A program made the position numbers and the translations under genes. From positions 682,001 to 746,000 of the forward strand of contig JASVEC010000022.1 in NCBI GenBank assembly GCA_030770535.1: a stretch of 64,000 nt of DNA. Reading direction: 5' to 3'. The notes beneath the pieces were generated by a model that ran no database searches, was not told the origin of the DNA, and was given only the letters and a program-made list of their open reading frames with translations. The stretch is from Batkoa obscura (Eukaryota > Entomophthoromycota > Entomophthoromycetes > Entomophthorales > Batkoaceae). Position 1 is the stretch's first letter, and every line of letters starts with the position of its first letter. Positions 10,220-22,050 of the stretch are shown here, piece by piece.

Positions 10220-10940
10220 TAATAAAGATATAAACAATCATTGAATACTGAGGAGAAAACATGTTTTATTAGCTATCACATTATAAATATATTTAGACTA
10301 TCAAAAAAAGTAAAAAAAAAGTCAATCAAGTGAACTCTATATAGTACTGCATACAACACTATCAAGTATGCTTTGGCTTATTTAGTTTGTGAGGAATACG
10401 AAATTAAGAAATATTGGAACTAGGAGTGAGAATTTATTATAGTAGAAGGATTTCCAGTAAAATATTTCAGGTTGAAGGATGCTATTGAATAATTCGTTTT
10501 TTCACAAGGACAAATTCAATACATTCTAAACGTTCTGGCGACAGGATCGAAAATATCGATATATAACTTTTTTTAAGAATAAATGTCGTTTTCATGTGCA
10601 TTCGCAAGAGTATACTATATCTAAATTTTAGTTTTATATAGTAAGTTAAAACTTTGGAATGAGTTATCGTTAAAGAGGTGCTAAATTTTAGTTGAATCTT
10701 TAAATTCACCAAAATTAAAGCGTATCAAACTATACAATTAGAACCGTTTATAGCTTGTTGGTTAAATAAACCCAAACTATGACCCAATAACTTGGGGTAT
10801 TAAAAATATTGATTTATAATTGTTTTGTACTTAATAATAATTATGATGTTGAATTCAATATTAGCTTAGATGTTTTTTTGAAATGGAATTTATATTATTT
10901 CATACTGTTAGTTATTTAATATAAAAAATGTAAAGTTGAA
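10220..10940. other. gene-free stretch
   Basis: A minus-strand open frame at 10482-10712 has no start I trust and no recognised motif. I see nothing else that can be supported. Confidence 0.4.
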
Positions 10941-10949
10941 AAGTTCATT

Positions 10950-12116
10950 GTAAATAAATTATATAATCTAAAAGCACCCATGGTATCAAGACCCATTTTA
11001 AATTGATCTAAATTGAATATATTGAATAATATAAATTTTGGAACGCTTGGCACTCTGAAAAAATCCGATGAAGCCAAACCATGGTATATCAATACAGCTT
11101 ACAGTGCTATATCCTTTGATACCGAACATCAATGTAATTTTTTATAAATTAAAATAAATTAATAGTAATACTATATTTAATAACAATAGGGGGATCAATG
11201 GCGGATACCAAAATGGGATTCCTGCTACAGCAGCCTGTTTCAATATGAAATTATTGTAAAGATTAACTCAATACCACATTTATTCACTTTAAAAATTGTA
11301 TTTTGTTAGTACAAAATTATACAAAAACTTGATATGGAATTTGGGTATCTATCTATTTAATGTCTCTTATATAAAAAGCTTTAATAAAGATTATATGTAT
11401 TGGGTTTCAAAAATAGTTTCTTTCTTTCTATTTTTAAATATAAACATTGCTTTATAAGGCAAATTAGGCGGTTTTTTATGGTAAATAGCTTTATGCAGTT
11501 CAAATAGAATTTGGGCAAAATAATAGTTTAAATATTATTTTCTATCATATTTTAAATGAAGAATCAATCAAAAGTGAAAACATTCTGTGCAACTATAATT
11601 CAGTTTTAGGAGAACAAAAAGTGGTTTTGATACATTTTATATTAAGGTAAAAATACAAGTTAACTTGAATTTTTTGCACCAACAGTTAATGAGGTTAACA
11701 TTATTTACATCCCTAAAGACATTATAAATCACCCCAATATTAGGAAAGCTACTCTTTCAGAAAAACGCAGTTTAACGGTCTATTTGAACCAAGCAGAACT
11801 TCAAGAACTAACTATTAGGGGCCTTGATGTTAGCTGCCTTATATTATACAATAAATGCTATTAGTAAATTTTTATAGAAAAAGTGCCAAGCTTACTGGTA
11901 GATGTGTATCAAAGAGGCTATAATGTAAGAACTATTTTTAATGAAAGGCAAAAATGCAAGTTATCACCACAGAAGAACAATCCGGATATTAACACAACCT
12001 ATATAGAATCACAATCAATTCTCAGAGACCGCAGTATTTTAAAAAATTCAAATAATTTCGTATTACACTACAAAGGTAAAAGTTATATAACTTCAAATTT
12101 CTTACTATGGTATTAG
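10950..12116 (+). pseudogene. relic or unresolved multi-exon gene, unknown product
   Basis: Several short open stretches on the plus strand look protein-like rather than random: near 11040-11130 (FGTLGTLKKSDEAKPWYINT), near 11205-11255 (DTKMGF...), 11684-11860 (VNEVNIIYIPKD ... LTVYLNQAELQELTIRGLDV) and 11883-12116 (VPSLLVDVYQRGYNV...). They are separated by stops and by stretches that could be introns (GTAATT...ACAATAG near 11133-11190). I could not assemble one continuous model, nor recognise a family. It is either a decayed gene or a live gene whose splice sites I misread. Confidence 0.3.
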
Positions 12117-12863
12117 AAGAGCACAAGCCTTCCTTTTTTAAAGCTACTTAATTAGATATTTTAACACTGGTGTAAGATGTGAGACCTATTCTATTGATAT
12201 TGTCATTGTTAACTAGTTTAATCCTTAAAAAGTATTAGTCTAAATATGGAAAGTGTAGGGATAACCAAAGTTTTTTTAAAAATTGGAACTATTTATAGAT
12301 CTTATGAAAGGTTTTTAATGTATCCATACAACATATGCTTTATTACTTTTTTAAAATTAACTTTTGAGTAAAAAACGGAACTTTTTTAAGTTAGAGTTCA
12401 AAAATGAGATCTGACATTATAACCATTGTATACACTATCTTGTAATTTTATAGCTATTTGGAACTTTTTAATTTGTTTATAATAGCTATTATTAACTGGT
12501 ATTATTACATTTGTTTATTAAATTTGTTTTATCTTTTATATACAAGTTTTAGAAGCTACATATCCGTTTTTATAAAATGAATTAATCTGTAAGAATAAGA
12601 GGTTTTTGAACTTTAGTTAAAATTGAATGGATTTTTTATAACATTTTGTTTTCAATATTACTAGCTTTTTATAGAATGAAATCGATTAAAATTCTTAAAT
12701 CTTTAAAAATAGACCCATAGAATACTTTGTGACTTAAATTGATATAGTAATAGAGCAATTAAGCTGTTTTATGAAGGATGCTATAACCTCAAATTATTAA
12801 ATAATATGATCAGTATCTGAAACAAGTAAAATAAACAATAGTATTAATATTTTATTAAAAGTA
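12117..12863. other. gene-free stretch
   Basis: AT-rich sequence with no supported feature. It holds the 3' flank of the minus-strand glucanase gene. Confidence 0.45.
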
Positions 12864-14177
12864 TTAACAAGTTGTTGGGGTAAAAGATTTACACTTCAAT
12901 TTGGAATCAGCACCGAAGATACCAAAATGTTTTTCGCAACTTTCTCCACCCTTCCATGGAGCGTCATAAGCTTCCATAATGTAATAAGGATATTGATGTT
13001 TCTTAGCTTGGCATTGGAACTGAGTCAAGAATTCGCATTGGTTTTCAATATTAGCGGGGCCAAAGGTAACAGCACCTGTACCGTCAGTAGCCCATCCAGA
13101 TTCAGAAATACGGATTTCTTTTGAAATTGAATATTTCTTTTTCATTACATCAAGTTCGGTGAAAAGTCCATTAACAGCAGTAGAAATGGAACCATCCCCA
13201 TATTTGGCGGTAAAGAAAGGATAGATATTAGCATATATAATGTCAGAACAATTAATTAATTCAGTATCCCAAGATTTATAGACATCAACGGTGGAAACTG
13301 GTAATCCAGAGATACCAGAGGAAGTTAATTGAGCACGAGCTGAGTTAACGTATTTACATACGGAAGCACAAGATTGTCCATGGAAAACTTCTTCATTACC
13401 AACAGTAACTCCGATGACAATAGAACGATAGGAAGCATTTTGAAGTACCTTAACAATTGTACTGACTTCATTTTGATATCTAGCTTCTCCTTCACGAGTC
13501 CAAACACCTAATAATACCTTGATATCTAAGTTGTTCTTTACAATGGCTTTTAGGACATTTTCAACTTGGTTGCAATCGGCTCCATAGAGACGAATATTAT
13601 TTGTATATCCAGCTACAGCTTTAAGTTGAGCTTCAATTTGTTCAAGGTTAAGACAACTTCCGGTTGTGTATGGAGAATAAGTAATACCATTGAAGGTGTT
13701 GGATCCTGGTGATGAAGTTGGATAGGATGATGGTACAGTGGTTGTAGTAGTGGTCGAGATACTGGTAGTAGCATAAGTTTGACTAGAAGTGGCGGTAGTT
13801 ACTGGAGTGGAAGAGGTAACTACATAAGTTTGGCTAGAAATAGCAGTAGTAGCTGGAGTAGAAGAAGTAACTATGTAAGTTTGGCTAGGAGTGACAGTAG
13901 TAACTGGAGTAGAAGAGGTGACTACATAAGTTTGAGATGTGGCGGTGGTGGCTGAAGTGATTGGGGTGGTAACTTCATAAGCATTTGAAGTGGTTACAAC
14001 TACCGTAGTGATTGAGTAACTAGAAGTAGCTGGAGTAGTTACTTCATAAGTGTTTGTAGTAGATGAAGTTGAAATAGAGGTAACTGGGTATTTTGGATGA
14101 CATTTCTTTTTAGCATCAACAGAGGTTGATAAGATCAATGTACAAATGATGGTGGCAATGCGATTATAAGTGAACAT
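12864..14177 (-). CDS. secreted GH17 beta-1,3-glucanase with Ser/Thr-rich repeat region
   Basis: Predicted cell-wall glucan hydrolase or transglycosylase of glycoside hydrolase family 17 (the Bgl2/Scw group), 437 aa in one exon. A signal peptide covers residues 1-22. Residues ~30-158 are a Ser/Thr region with about five imperfect copies of SQTYVVTSSTPVTT, a probable O-mannosylated stalk. The catalytic domain runs from ~162 (FNGITYSPY) to the end. The acid/base is E262 in VGNEEVFHG and the nucleophile is E359 in ISESGWATDG; IRLYGADC and the EAYDAPWKG motif near 402-410 are also typical. Both catalytic residues are present, so it should be active. There is no C-terminal hydrophobic GPI tail, so it is probably secreted or wall-bound. 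Confidence 0.93.
   Translation of the reverse strand: MFTYNRIATIICTLILSTSVDAKKKCHPKYPVTSISTSSTTNTYEVTTPATSSYSITTVVVTTSNAYEVTTPITSATTATSQTYVVTSSTPVTTVTPSQTYIVTSSTPATTAISSQTYVVTSSTPVTTATSSQTYATTSISTTTTTTVPSSYPTSSPGSNTFNGITYSPYTTGSCLNLEQIEAQLKAVAGYTNNIRLYGADCNQVENVLKAIVKNNLDIKVLLGVWTREGEARYQNEVSTIVKVLQNASYRSIVIGVTVGNEEVFHGQSCASVCKYVNSARAQLTSSGISGLPVSTVDVYKSWDTELINCSDIIYANIYPFFTAKYGDGSISTAVNGLFTELDVMKKKYSISKEIRISESGWATDGTGAVTFGPANIENQCEFLTQFQCQAKKHQYPYYIMEAYDAPWKGGESCEKHFGIFGADSKLKCKSFTPTTC
13700..14070 (-). repeat. in-gene tandem repeats coding for the Ser/Thr stalk
   Basis: Imperfect ~60-bp units encode SQTYVVTSSTPVTT-like peptides within the GH17 gene. Unit number is likely to vary between strains by slippage, as in other fungal wall proteins. 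Confidence 0.7.
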
Positions 14178-15046
14178 ATTAATATTATATTAAATGGTAA
14201 TAATAAAAATAATTTTGATATTAGATTAATATTAAAGTAAGATTACCAAGAGGACAAAAGCCACCTTGAAATACCTTTTTATAGTTCCCAGTTCAGTTAA
14301 TCATATTATTACTTCATTACCAGATTTTCAAGATACAATTAAGTAATTTACTTCAATAAATTAAGTGGAGTTCCAAAAGTAAAATTTAAGCCAATCAAAC
14401 TTATTGAAATTTTACCCTTTCATGTTTTTGGAAGTAATTTTATGGGGTCTATTATTAAATGGATTTCTTCTATATTAAGTGTGTTTCTAGAAACATTCGT
14501 AATTTATAGCAAATTGTAATTAAAATTACAGTATAAACAAACTGATTTTATTAAAACATAGTTTAATATAACTGTTGCTAATGCTAAAAATAAATACTAT
14601 ATGATATATTATGATTATTTAATTAATTGTTGATTAATGTAAATGTTGATTTAATAAACATGTTTTATTACAAATCAATTTTATAAATCAACTTAATTAT
14701 TTGCAATAAATCAAAGTCAAAACTATAATTATCAAATATTAAAATTTATTAAAATTAAATTCAAGTTAAAAATTTAATACAAAAATAGAATAAAATAAAA
14801 ATAAACTTAAAATTCTCATCTATCAAAGCTTTGTTTCAATAGATGGGATCCCTATAATCTAGATAATAACACACTTCGAAGAACCAACACTTTGCAACTC
14901 AAACAATAGTAACATAACAGAATATTTTTGCAAATCAGATTAAGAATCACAAAAAAAAGCAGAAGAATTAATTAAACAGTAACAACAAATTTAAGCAACC
15001 CAATTTCTAATAACCACCATCTTATTTTCTCAAAATACTGCTACTA
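14178..15046. other. intergenic region upstream of the glucanase
   Basis: About 870 bp, very AT-rich. It contains the minus-strand glucanase promoter and the 3' flank of the folliculin gene. No other feature is seen. Confidence 0.45.
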
Positions 15047-17501
15047 TTATCTATAACTTGTAGGTCGAGGCTTAAATGCAGTAGCAAAAAATCTTAAAAT
15101 TGGAAGGTCATATTGATTGACTTTAAGAAGCTTAAGAAAGTCTGGTAAGTTAGCTTCTGGGTCAATCTCTTTACCTTTTTCTCGAAATAATTGCATGTAC
15201 TGTCCAAACATCCTCCCTTTACATGACCATGTCTCTTTTAATGCTATCAATTTCAATCTTACTTCTTGAGAGGTAAGTCGAAGCGGTGACATTTGCTGTC
15301 CTCCAGTTAAAAATGAAATCGTATTTTTAGCTAATGGGAAAGGTAAAGATGTATAATCGAAAACAGATGGCGGGTCTTTAGGTGATAATGCATATTTATC
15401 ATCACATTGTTGAGCAATTGATAAAATTTCACTTACAAATCCAGAAAATAAAGAGCCTTGGTCATTTGGCTCATTCATTCCGTAATACGTGGAAGCAATG
15501 ATATCAAAATTAGTAAGGCTTAATAGACTTTCTTTAGATCCATAATTTGGGATATCTATTTCTAATAAAATCAATCCATTAAGGTCAATATCGTCGGGAA
15601 TCGCAACACCCCTTTGTATCCCAAGAATATTGCTTACCCATATATGCTGATATGTGCTCTCATAAAGGGACTTTCTTATACATAACAATGGCAAAATATC
15701 CTAAAAATATTAATATTAAATAAACATTTCATTAAAAAAACGTACTTGCAAAACATTGATTATATCCTTAACTATCCCTCTTGAAGATGATCTAATAACA
15801 ACCTGATTTCCGATTGCTAAATTGAACATCAATTTTCCAAACTGAACACGTCCTAAAGCATGGTATAATTGTCCTAAATGAGATATCCTTGGATGTGTCG
15901 AAACTGAACTTGAAGATATTGTACTTCCTGGTGAAGAAGCTTGAGTTTCCGATCTATCTTTAAATCCACTAGAAATTGGAAGAGCATCAACAAGAACCTG
16001 AATTAGTTAAGTAAATAAAAGTTATAAATTGAACTGTTAGCTAAACCATAATAAACTTACAGTTGTAGGCTCTACCCACTTTTGCCAAGGTGTCTGCTTG
16101 GATTCGTTCAGTCGCTTTGCTCCTGCACTTAAAATAAGAGAAAACGATACATGTAGTGTAGCAGTTAAATACTATAATATTATTATAAATGGGCTAATGG
16201 TACATTTTAAAAATATTTGATAAGACTTACTGGCAATGCTAAAAGTTCCTCAAGAGTTCTCATCGATTTTTGAGTAGATGAACGTCTTCTTAAAAAGTTA
16301 TCTGCATTTATATTGATAAGTAATCTTGTTTTTTAGAGCTAGTTTTCCTTACCAGATGTGCCTGAAGGATGCGGTTCTTGTGTTAAAGAGCGATTAGTTA
16401 AAATGGAAGGATTGGGGTTTGACTGAACAGGAGAAGGTTGGAAAGCTGTATTTTGCACTAAAAGAGACTGTGCTTTAAGCTTTCTGTCATTATCAGGCTT
16501 GGATGTCGCACTTGCTCTTGATTGTAAAAATCTTGCAAGAGAGCGAAATTTTCTAAAACAAAAGGTTTAAAATTTATAATTAACAAACAAACTTTAATTC
16601 TTTTTTATATAAAAAGGCTAAAGCTTTGTAAAAAAAATATACCCAATTAAAAAGGTGGAAGAAGCAATTAAATATAAACGATCGGTCATTAAGATGGATA
16701 TCGCATAAAATCGTTGAGAGCCACGTGCTCTATCATCACGCAACTTAAACATATAGCTTAATGTATACCCATGTTTTTCGTTTCCAAATAAAACTGGACC
16801 TTCTCTTCCTGGACAAAACTCGCAGCTTAAGCTAGTTAAATTAAATATTAGATTTAATTGTACAAACAAACATATGTAGTAAATCGTTGAATTCAAAAAT
16901 ACCTTCTAACGCAAGCTTGTCTGAGAGCAGCATATAACCTTGGATGGTTTGGGTATCTTGTTGTAGAATAAATAACATCGTTTTCACCATCTTGCGACTT
17001 ATAAGATCGATTTGGATTTTCAGCAAAATTTGGTAAGGGGAAATTAGGGGTGCAGCCATTACAGTGAGTTACTGATAGGTTTCTATTAATTTTAAGGGGA
17101 TTTGGTGTTGTTAGATTTTCATTCCTAGGTACATTTGATGTACTTATTGTGTCTGAGGATATTGTTAATGAATCTTTACTTAAATATTTGGAGTTTTGCA
17201 AATAAAACATACTATTAGTTGACTTATTCATAGATAAGATAGAGCTTGGGTCTGGATAAGAAGCAGGCAAAGGATTATACGGTGTGGTTCCAAAAGACAT
17301 TGTCGAAGAAAAGGATAAACCACCCATATAATCATTTAAGCCATTCCCTGTTTTACTTTGATCTGAAAACGAGGCGTTTATATGCTCAGTGAAATTGATT
17401 AAAGACAAAGGTTGCAAATCGTTATGCGTAGTTTGAGTTGAAAGGACAACAGTTGGACCATGAGCTTCGCAAAAATGAACTAAAGAAATAACAGCGTTCA
17501 T
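15047..17501 (-). CDS. lst7: folliculin / Lst7 homologue (longin-DENN GAP subunit)
   Basis: Folliculin (yeast Lst7) acts with its partner FNIP/Lst4 as a GTPase-activating complex for Rag GTPases at the lysosome/vacuole, in TORC1 amino-acid signalling. I read seven exons: 17501-16903, 16831-16643, 16552-16353, 16301-16231, 16171-16061, 15997-15746 and 15700-15047 (2076 nt, 691 aa). The N-terminus MNAVISLVHFCEAHGPTVV is classic folliculin. Next is a long Ser/Asn-rich insert (~35-190), then SCEFCPGREGPVLFG...GSQRFYAISILMTDRLYLI, completing the longin fold. The DENN half includes NLAIGNQVVIRSSSRG and DILPLLCIRKSLYES. The acceptor of exon 5 (16172) was chosen because it keeps PWQKWVEPTT in frame; the alternative at 16140 does not. 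Confidence 0.9.
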
Positions 17502-18366
17502 TTTAATAATAGTCTAAATTAAGTGGATAACTAAGTTTCAATTGTATTTTTTTATTTTTTTATAAAGTGAGGGTATTGGTTGATCTGTTTAGTATAAATT
17601 TAGATAAGATCTATACCAAAGTGCTTTGGCTATGAGTTAATTATATGATGGAAGTATTGACAGAACAACCAACGCCATTGGAAAACTAAAAAACAAAATT
17701 AAAAGTGAATTTGTCAATAAAATTAGTTTTGTGATAAGAAAAGTATTAGTAAGGGGAATTTCTAAATTTGGTAAATATACCTTCTAGCCAACCATCTCTT
17801 GGTTATGCTTGGCTATTGAACCAATAAGCAATGTTCATAACCTTATCTTAAAACTTTTTGTACCCAATCGGGAATATATTCAATTAGTTTTATTTGATTA
17901 AATTAGATTAAACAATTAATTTAAGTTCATGCACCCCTAACTTAATAGGATTATCAAATCAGGTGAAGTGAGAAATCAAACCCAGCAAATAATGGGTAAA
18001 TTATATTTTGGTAAAAGTATAATTTATTATCTTTAGATAAGAAAATTATTATATAAGAAAATCTATAATGTAAGGACTAAGGGATCCAACAATTACTACT
18101 ATTTATAATATAATGTAATATAATAAAATTATAAATTCCATATATAAAATACCCATTATGATTATAACTATTCAATTGAATATGTCATAATTTAATCGAT
18201 TTCATAATTAATAAAACTTTGTTAATATACGAGGTTTAAATAACATTTATAATAATATTATGTAACAAAATACCAAAAGAATTGTTCTCAACACTATTTT
18301 TAAATAAAATTTTATTAAACTCATAATTTATAAAAACACAGTTAACATTATTCTTGTTTCATCACA
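17502..18366. other. gene-free stretch
   Basis: 865 bp holding the minus-strand folliculin promoter and the 3' flank of the membrane-protein gene. No further feature is seen. Confidence 0.45.
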
Positions 18367-20153
18367 TTAAGTTAAAGTTTGAAGATTAATCAAAGCTAAT
18401 AACATGTCTTGTAATACATGTATAGTTACTAATATCATAGCACGGATGACTTCAGGATATCTATAAAAATCTTGAACTGCTTCTCTTGTAATTGAATGAT
18501 CATACACTTTTTTAAATATAAGTCGAGTAATAAAAGCACTCAATAGTTCACAAACCCATACACCTAAACTAGCAGTAATTCTTAAGGGATAAAAATTATT
18601 ATTTCCAGGATTGGTAATATCTGGATCAAACTTTCCAAAATGAGGGTAGACACGAGAATTTTGGCCAAAGTGTAATATGTTAACCCAGCATAAAAACCCA
18701 ACCATAGAAGCATTCTCTGCTAAATTTCTTATAAAAAAAGATCGCCCTACATTTTTACAATAATCTTCATATTTTCTTTTGGATCCAAACCATTTAGTTA
18801 TATTATAAACAAATTTTGACATTCTCAATGGATAATTAAATATGACCCAAAGCGATGAGCAAATTTGTACTGTATAAAATTGTTCTGCACTACGTAACTT
18901 TATAAATAAATTACGATAAAACACAAAATAAATCAAAGCAAAATACAGCCTATATACATGAGATAATGCCCAAGATCTTATCCTAGTTTCAACTATATAA
19001 TCACAAATAAAATCCAAAATAAATACAGTTACTACCCAAGTGTAAACATAGATAATACCATCCAACCAAGACTTGTCTTCTGTTGATGTAAATTTCAAAG
19101 CATACGTTTCACCTAATATTAAAGCACTAAAATTGATTATTAATGTAAAACAAAACCACAGAAAACGCTTATAAGAATATGGGATTCGATTATCTTGTAT
19201 CAATAAAAATATTTTTTGAGCATCTGTTAATGAGTGTCTATAAACATTTCTTTTTTCATTACGTATAATCAAAAAAGCTGAGAATAAAGGCAACATTAAT
19301 GTAATAAAAGTCAATAATACCCAGGTATAAACAGACTTATAAAAGAAATTAAAATAGTAAATTAACGAACCTAAAAACATAGAAAATAGCCAAAAAAAGA
19401 AAGTGGACCATAATCCACCTATAGATTTAGGCCACCAATGAAACGAATATAAATTAAAATACTGAGATACCATCAATAACGCTGTTAAATTATAAAACCC
19501 ATAATAAAATAATAAAAAGAACCAGAACTTCATTTGATATGCATCATGTGGATTATCACTATCGCCTGGATCCACTTCTACTACTTGTAATGGAACACTA
19601 CACCATATAGAAACCTAAACATTAGCTATAATACTCATTCAATTAAATTTAAACTCACTATTGCAACTGGGAACAGTACTAATAATAAAGCCCTAGATAT
19701 CATTGAATTAGTACATCGAAATAAAAATGAGTTCCATTTTGATGTTGGGTTGGCTGATTGATAAGAAACTGAGTTAGGCCTAAAGATACTAGTATTTTCG
19801 TCACTATTTGTTGTATCAATAAATGAAGTTGTTGAAGAAGAAGTGCGATAAGGTATCTTTAAATCTCTAAAAGTAAACATATCGTCCCACCTTGGATCAT
19901 TATAATATTCATCCTCTAATTCATTGACTTGAGAAGGCGAAATGGATTGATAACTTGAGCTAGATAAATAACTTGAATATGAATTATGCGATGTCATTGA
20001 TATTGATGTATTTTTGTTATGAGTTCTATGAGCAGGTAAGATATTAATTGGATTGGACATAGATGAAAGACCTCTTACTACCTCATTATAACTCTCTCTG
20101 GATTTGGACCTACTTTTATTTACGTTGATGTCTATATCTTTGTTATTTTGCAT
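18367..20153 (-). CDS. polytopic membrane protein of unknown function
   Basis: Two exons, 20153-19659 and 19614-18367, with a 44-nt intron (1743 nt, 580 aa). Residues ~1-145 form a Ser-rich cytosol-type tail with basic Ser clusters. From about residue 150 the protein is largely membrane: I count roughly ten to eleven hydrophobic segments, such as RALLLVLFPVAIVSIW, FWFFLLFYYGFYNLTALLMV, WVLLTFITLMLPLFSAFLII and FALIYFVFYRNLF. Conserved-looking loops include WALSHVYRLYF, FGSKRKYEDYCKNVGRSFF and YDHSITREAVQDFYRYPEVI. I considered the EXS/XPR1 phosphate-exporter family, but the expected motifs are not there. I do not recognise the family. Confidence 0.75.
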
Positions 20154-20615
20154 TGATACATTGGCTTATTGAAAAATTAATTAGGTTAACTGAAAGTTGT
20201 TTTCTTTTATTAACCCAATGATAATTTCTTTTGATTTTCCATTTATAGACTAAAGATGGAGTTATTATTTTTAATAGATCTAAGATCCTCTAAAAACTAA
20301 TTAAATCATTTCAATTGAATTCATGTTCTAAATTAATTGGCTGCTTAATTTACCGGAGATATGATAACAATATTAGAATGAGATTAAAACACATATTAAG
20401 TTAATGATAAATCAGAATTTATTATAAACTATAATCTTAATTTGTACAGTAAATTCACTATTGATTGAATGAACAAATATAAAATAACTAGTTTAAATGT
20501 TATAAATTACGAAATTCTACTAATTTAATAAAATCATCTTTTTATTTTAAATTGTTTTGGCTCCTAAAGCAGTATTTCATTGAAGTGCCACATTGCTAAA
20601 AAATTACTTGACTGC
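20154..20615. other. gene-free stretch upstream of the membrane-protein gene
   Basis: AT-rich DNA with the presumed minus-strand promoter. Nothing else is recognised. Confidence 0.4.
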
Positions 20616-20709
20616 ATATGGGGATGTCTGAATTGGTTTCATTTTTTTATTTAATTTTTAATATTTTATATTTTAAAACTACTTAAAATTGTAAAAATAA
20701 ATCCCTTAT
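20616..20709 (+). mobile_element. diverged M1-like MITE copy
   Basis: It starts ATATGGGGATGTCTGAATTGG and ends AAATCCCTTATT. It is the same variant as at 7538-7632 and is followed by the same repeat R2. Confidence 0.55.
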
Positions 20710-20985
20710 TAAAAAGCAAAAGTACCTGACACGATTTTGAATTATTTTACTATAATTTGTATTGCAAGTTAACTGAATTTTTACTAGATCTAATAAAAAT
20801 TCCTAGATTAGCAAGGCTTTTATTAATATAGTCTATAGATTGATATTAATCAAAATTGTATTATGTAAACAAACACATATTTCTATAAAACTTTATTAAA
20901 AATCATTTATTATTGACTGCTTTATAGCCAATATTCCAGATTTGCTATCGAATAAATAAATTATTTTAATATTATAATTGCATTA

Positions 20986-21449
20986 TGTAAAATCTGGTAC
21001 TCAGTGATTGGAGTCAAAAACAGCTATTGCTTAGTTGACTACACTATAAGTTGAAAAGTCTTAGTTTATGTAATCAAGCTAGACTTGGATTATAAAGAAT
21101 ACCACATAATAGGCTATGAACTATGTAAGACAAATAGAATAGATAATAGCAATATAAAATCTACGTAAAATACTATTGATAAAACTTAGCAGCTTTATCA
21201 AATGTATGAGATACCAGGGAATACTCAGTTAAAAAAGCCTTGAACCACTATATTATAGAATCCCTTTTATACTCTGACAAGTATAAATGTCAAAACGAGA
21301 AGATAATATCCTTTAGAATGAAGCTAGAAATTCTCATAGGAAATCAAAATAAGAGCATGGGATTAATTGTCTCTGAACTCGAGAACACAACAGCTTAGGC
21401 AATTACTATGTTATAACTAACAATGGAACTGACAAAGCGATATTTCACA
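20986..21449 (+). mobile_element. solo LTR, copy 3
   Basis: 464 bp with ends TGTAAAATCTGG and ATATTTCACA (TG...CA). It aligns along its whole length with copy 2 and with copy 1 reversed. The flanking duplication is no longer clear. No internal retrotransposon part is adjacent. Divergence among the three copies is visible throughout, so this is an old fossil. Confidence 0.7.
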
Positions 21450-21623
21450 CCTGCTTATATATCAATCTTCATAAACTTCTCAAATAAAAGCTTTTTAAAT
21501 ATTAAATTAATTAAAATATTTACTATATATCACTTTTTTACTATTATTTCACATATATTATCTGATGGATATTTTTTATTATTAAATCTTAATAAAGTAG
21601 TTAAGTTATTAAATAAATATTAT

Positions 21624-21727
21624 ATGGGGATGTATTTTTAGGTTTAAGAATTTTATTAGCAAGTTTTCCACTCAAATAGCGCTCAAAAGATAGAAAAAGT
21701 GGCAAAGCCAAAAAAACGCCCCCATAT
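21624..21727 (-). mobile_element. M1 MITE copy
   Basis: TATGGGGATGTATTTTT left, CTCAAATAGCGCTCAAAA core, ACGCCCCCATA right. Well preserved. Confidence 0.8.
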
Positions 21728-22050
21728 ACTGAAGCTATAGCTGATAATAATAATACTTATTAGTTTTTATTTCTTGTTTTCTTTAAAGCATTATTTTTAT
21801 GTATTGCTTAAAATTACCATTATTATCAATAAACTTTAACTCTTTTTCTTTTGTTATAAAATTTTGTAAACCCTGGATTGTTATAAATAGTCACTGAAAT
21901 TAACAGATAAATTACAATGTTTATATATTGTGCTTCTTTTTATTACAAAAAATTTTAAAAACTCTATTTCAAAGTTTAGTTCTAAAAATTTCATTTATTT
22001 TCATGTTAATAAAAAGTAAAGCCAAATAACTATATATTTATTATATATTT

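Larger units (their letters stand above)
20616..22050. repeat. dispersed repeat R2, copy 2 (interrupted by a solo LTR and an M1 MITE)
   Basis: The segment 20616-20985 aligns with 7538-7732 plus 8298-8470. The segment 21945-22050 aligns with 9340-9404 plus 9829-9870. At those two places the other copy carries an LTR, so this copy provides the empty sites. The middle (21450-21945) is too diverged for me to align with 8470-9340. Confidence 0.55.

Noticed and set aside
18367-20153. EXS/XPR1 phosphate exporter identity for the membrane protein
   Set aside because: No SPX domain and no recognisable EXS motifs; hydrophobic layout alone is not enough.
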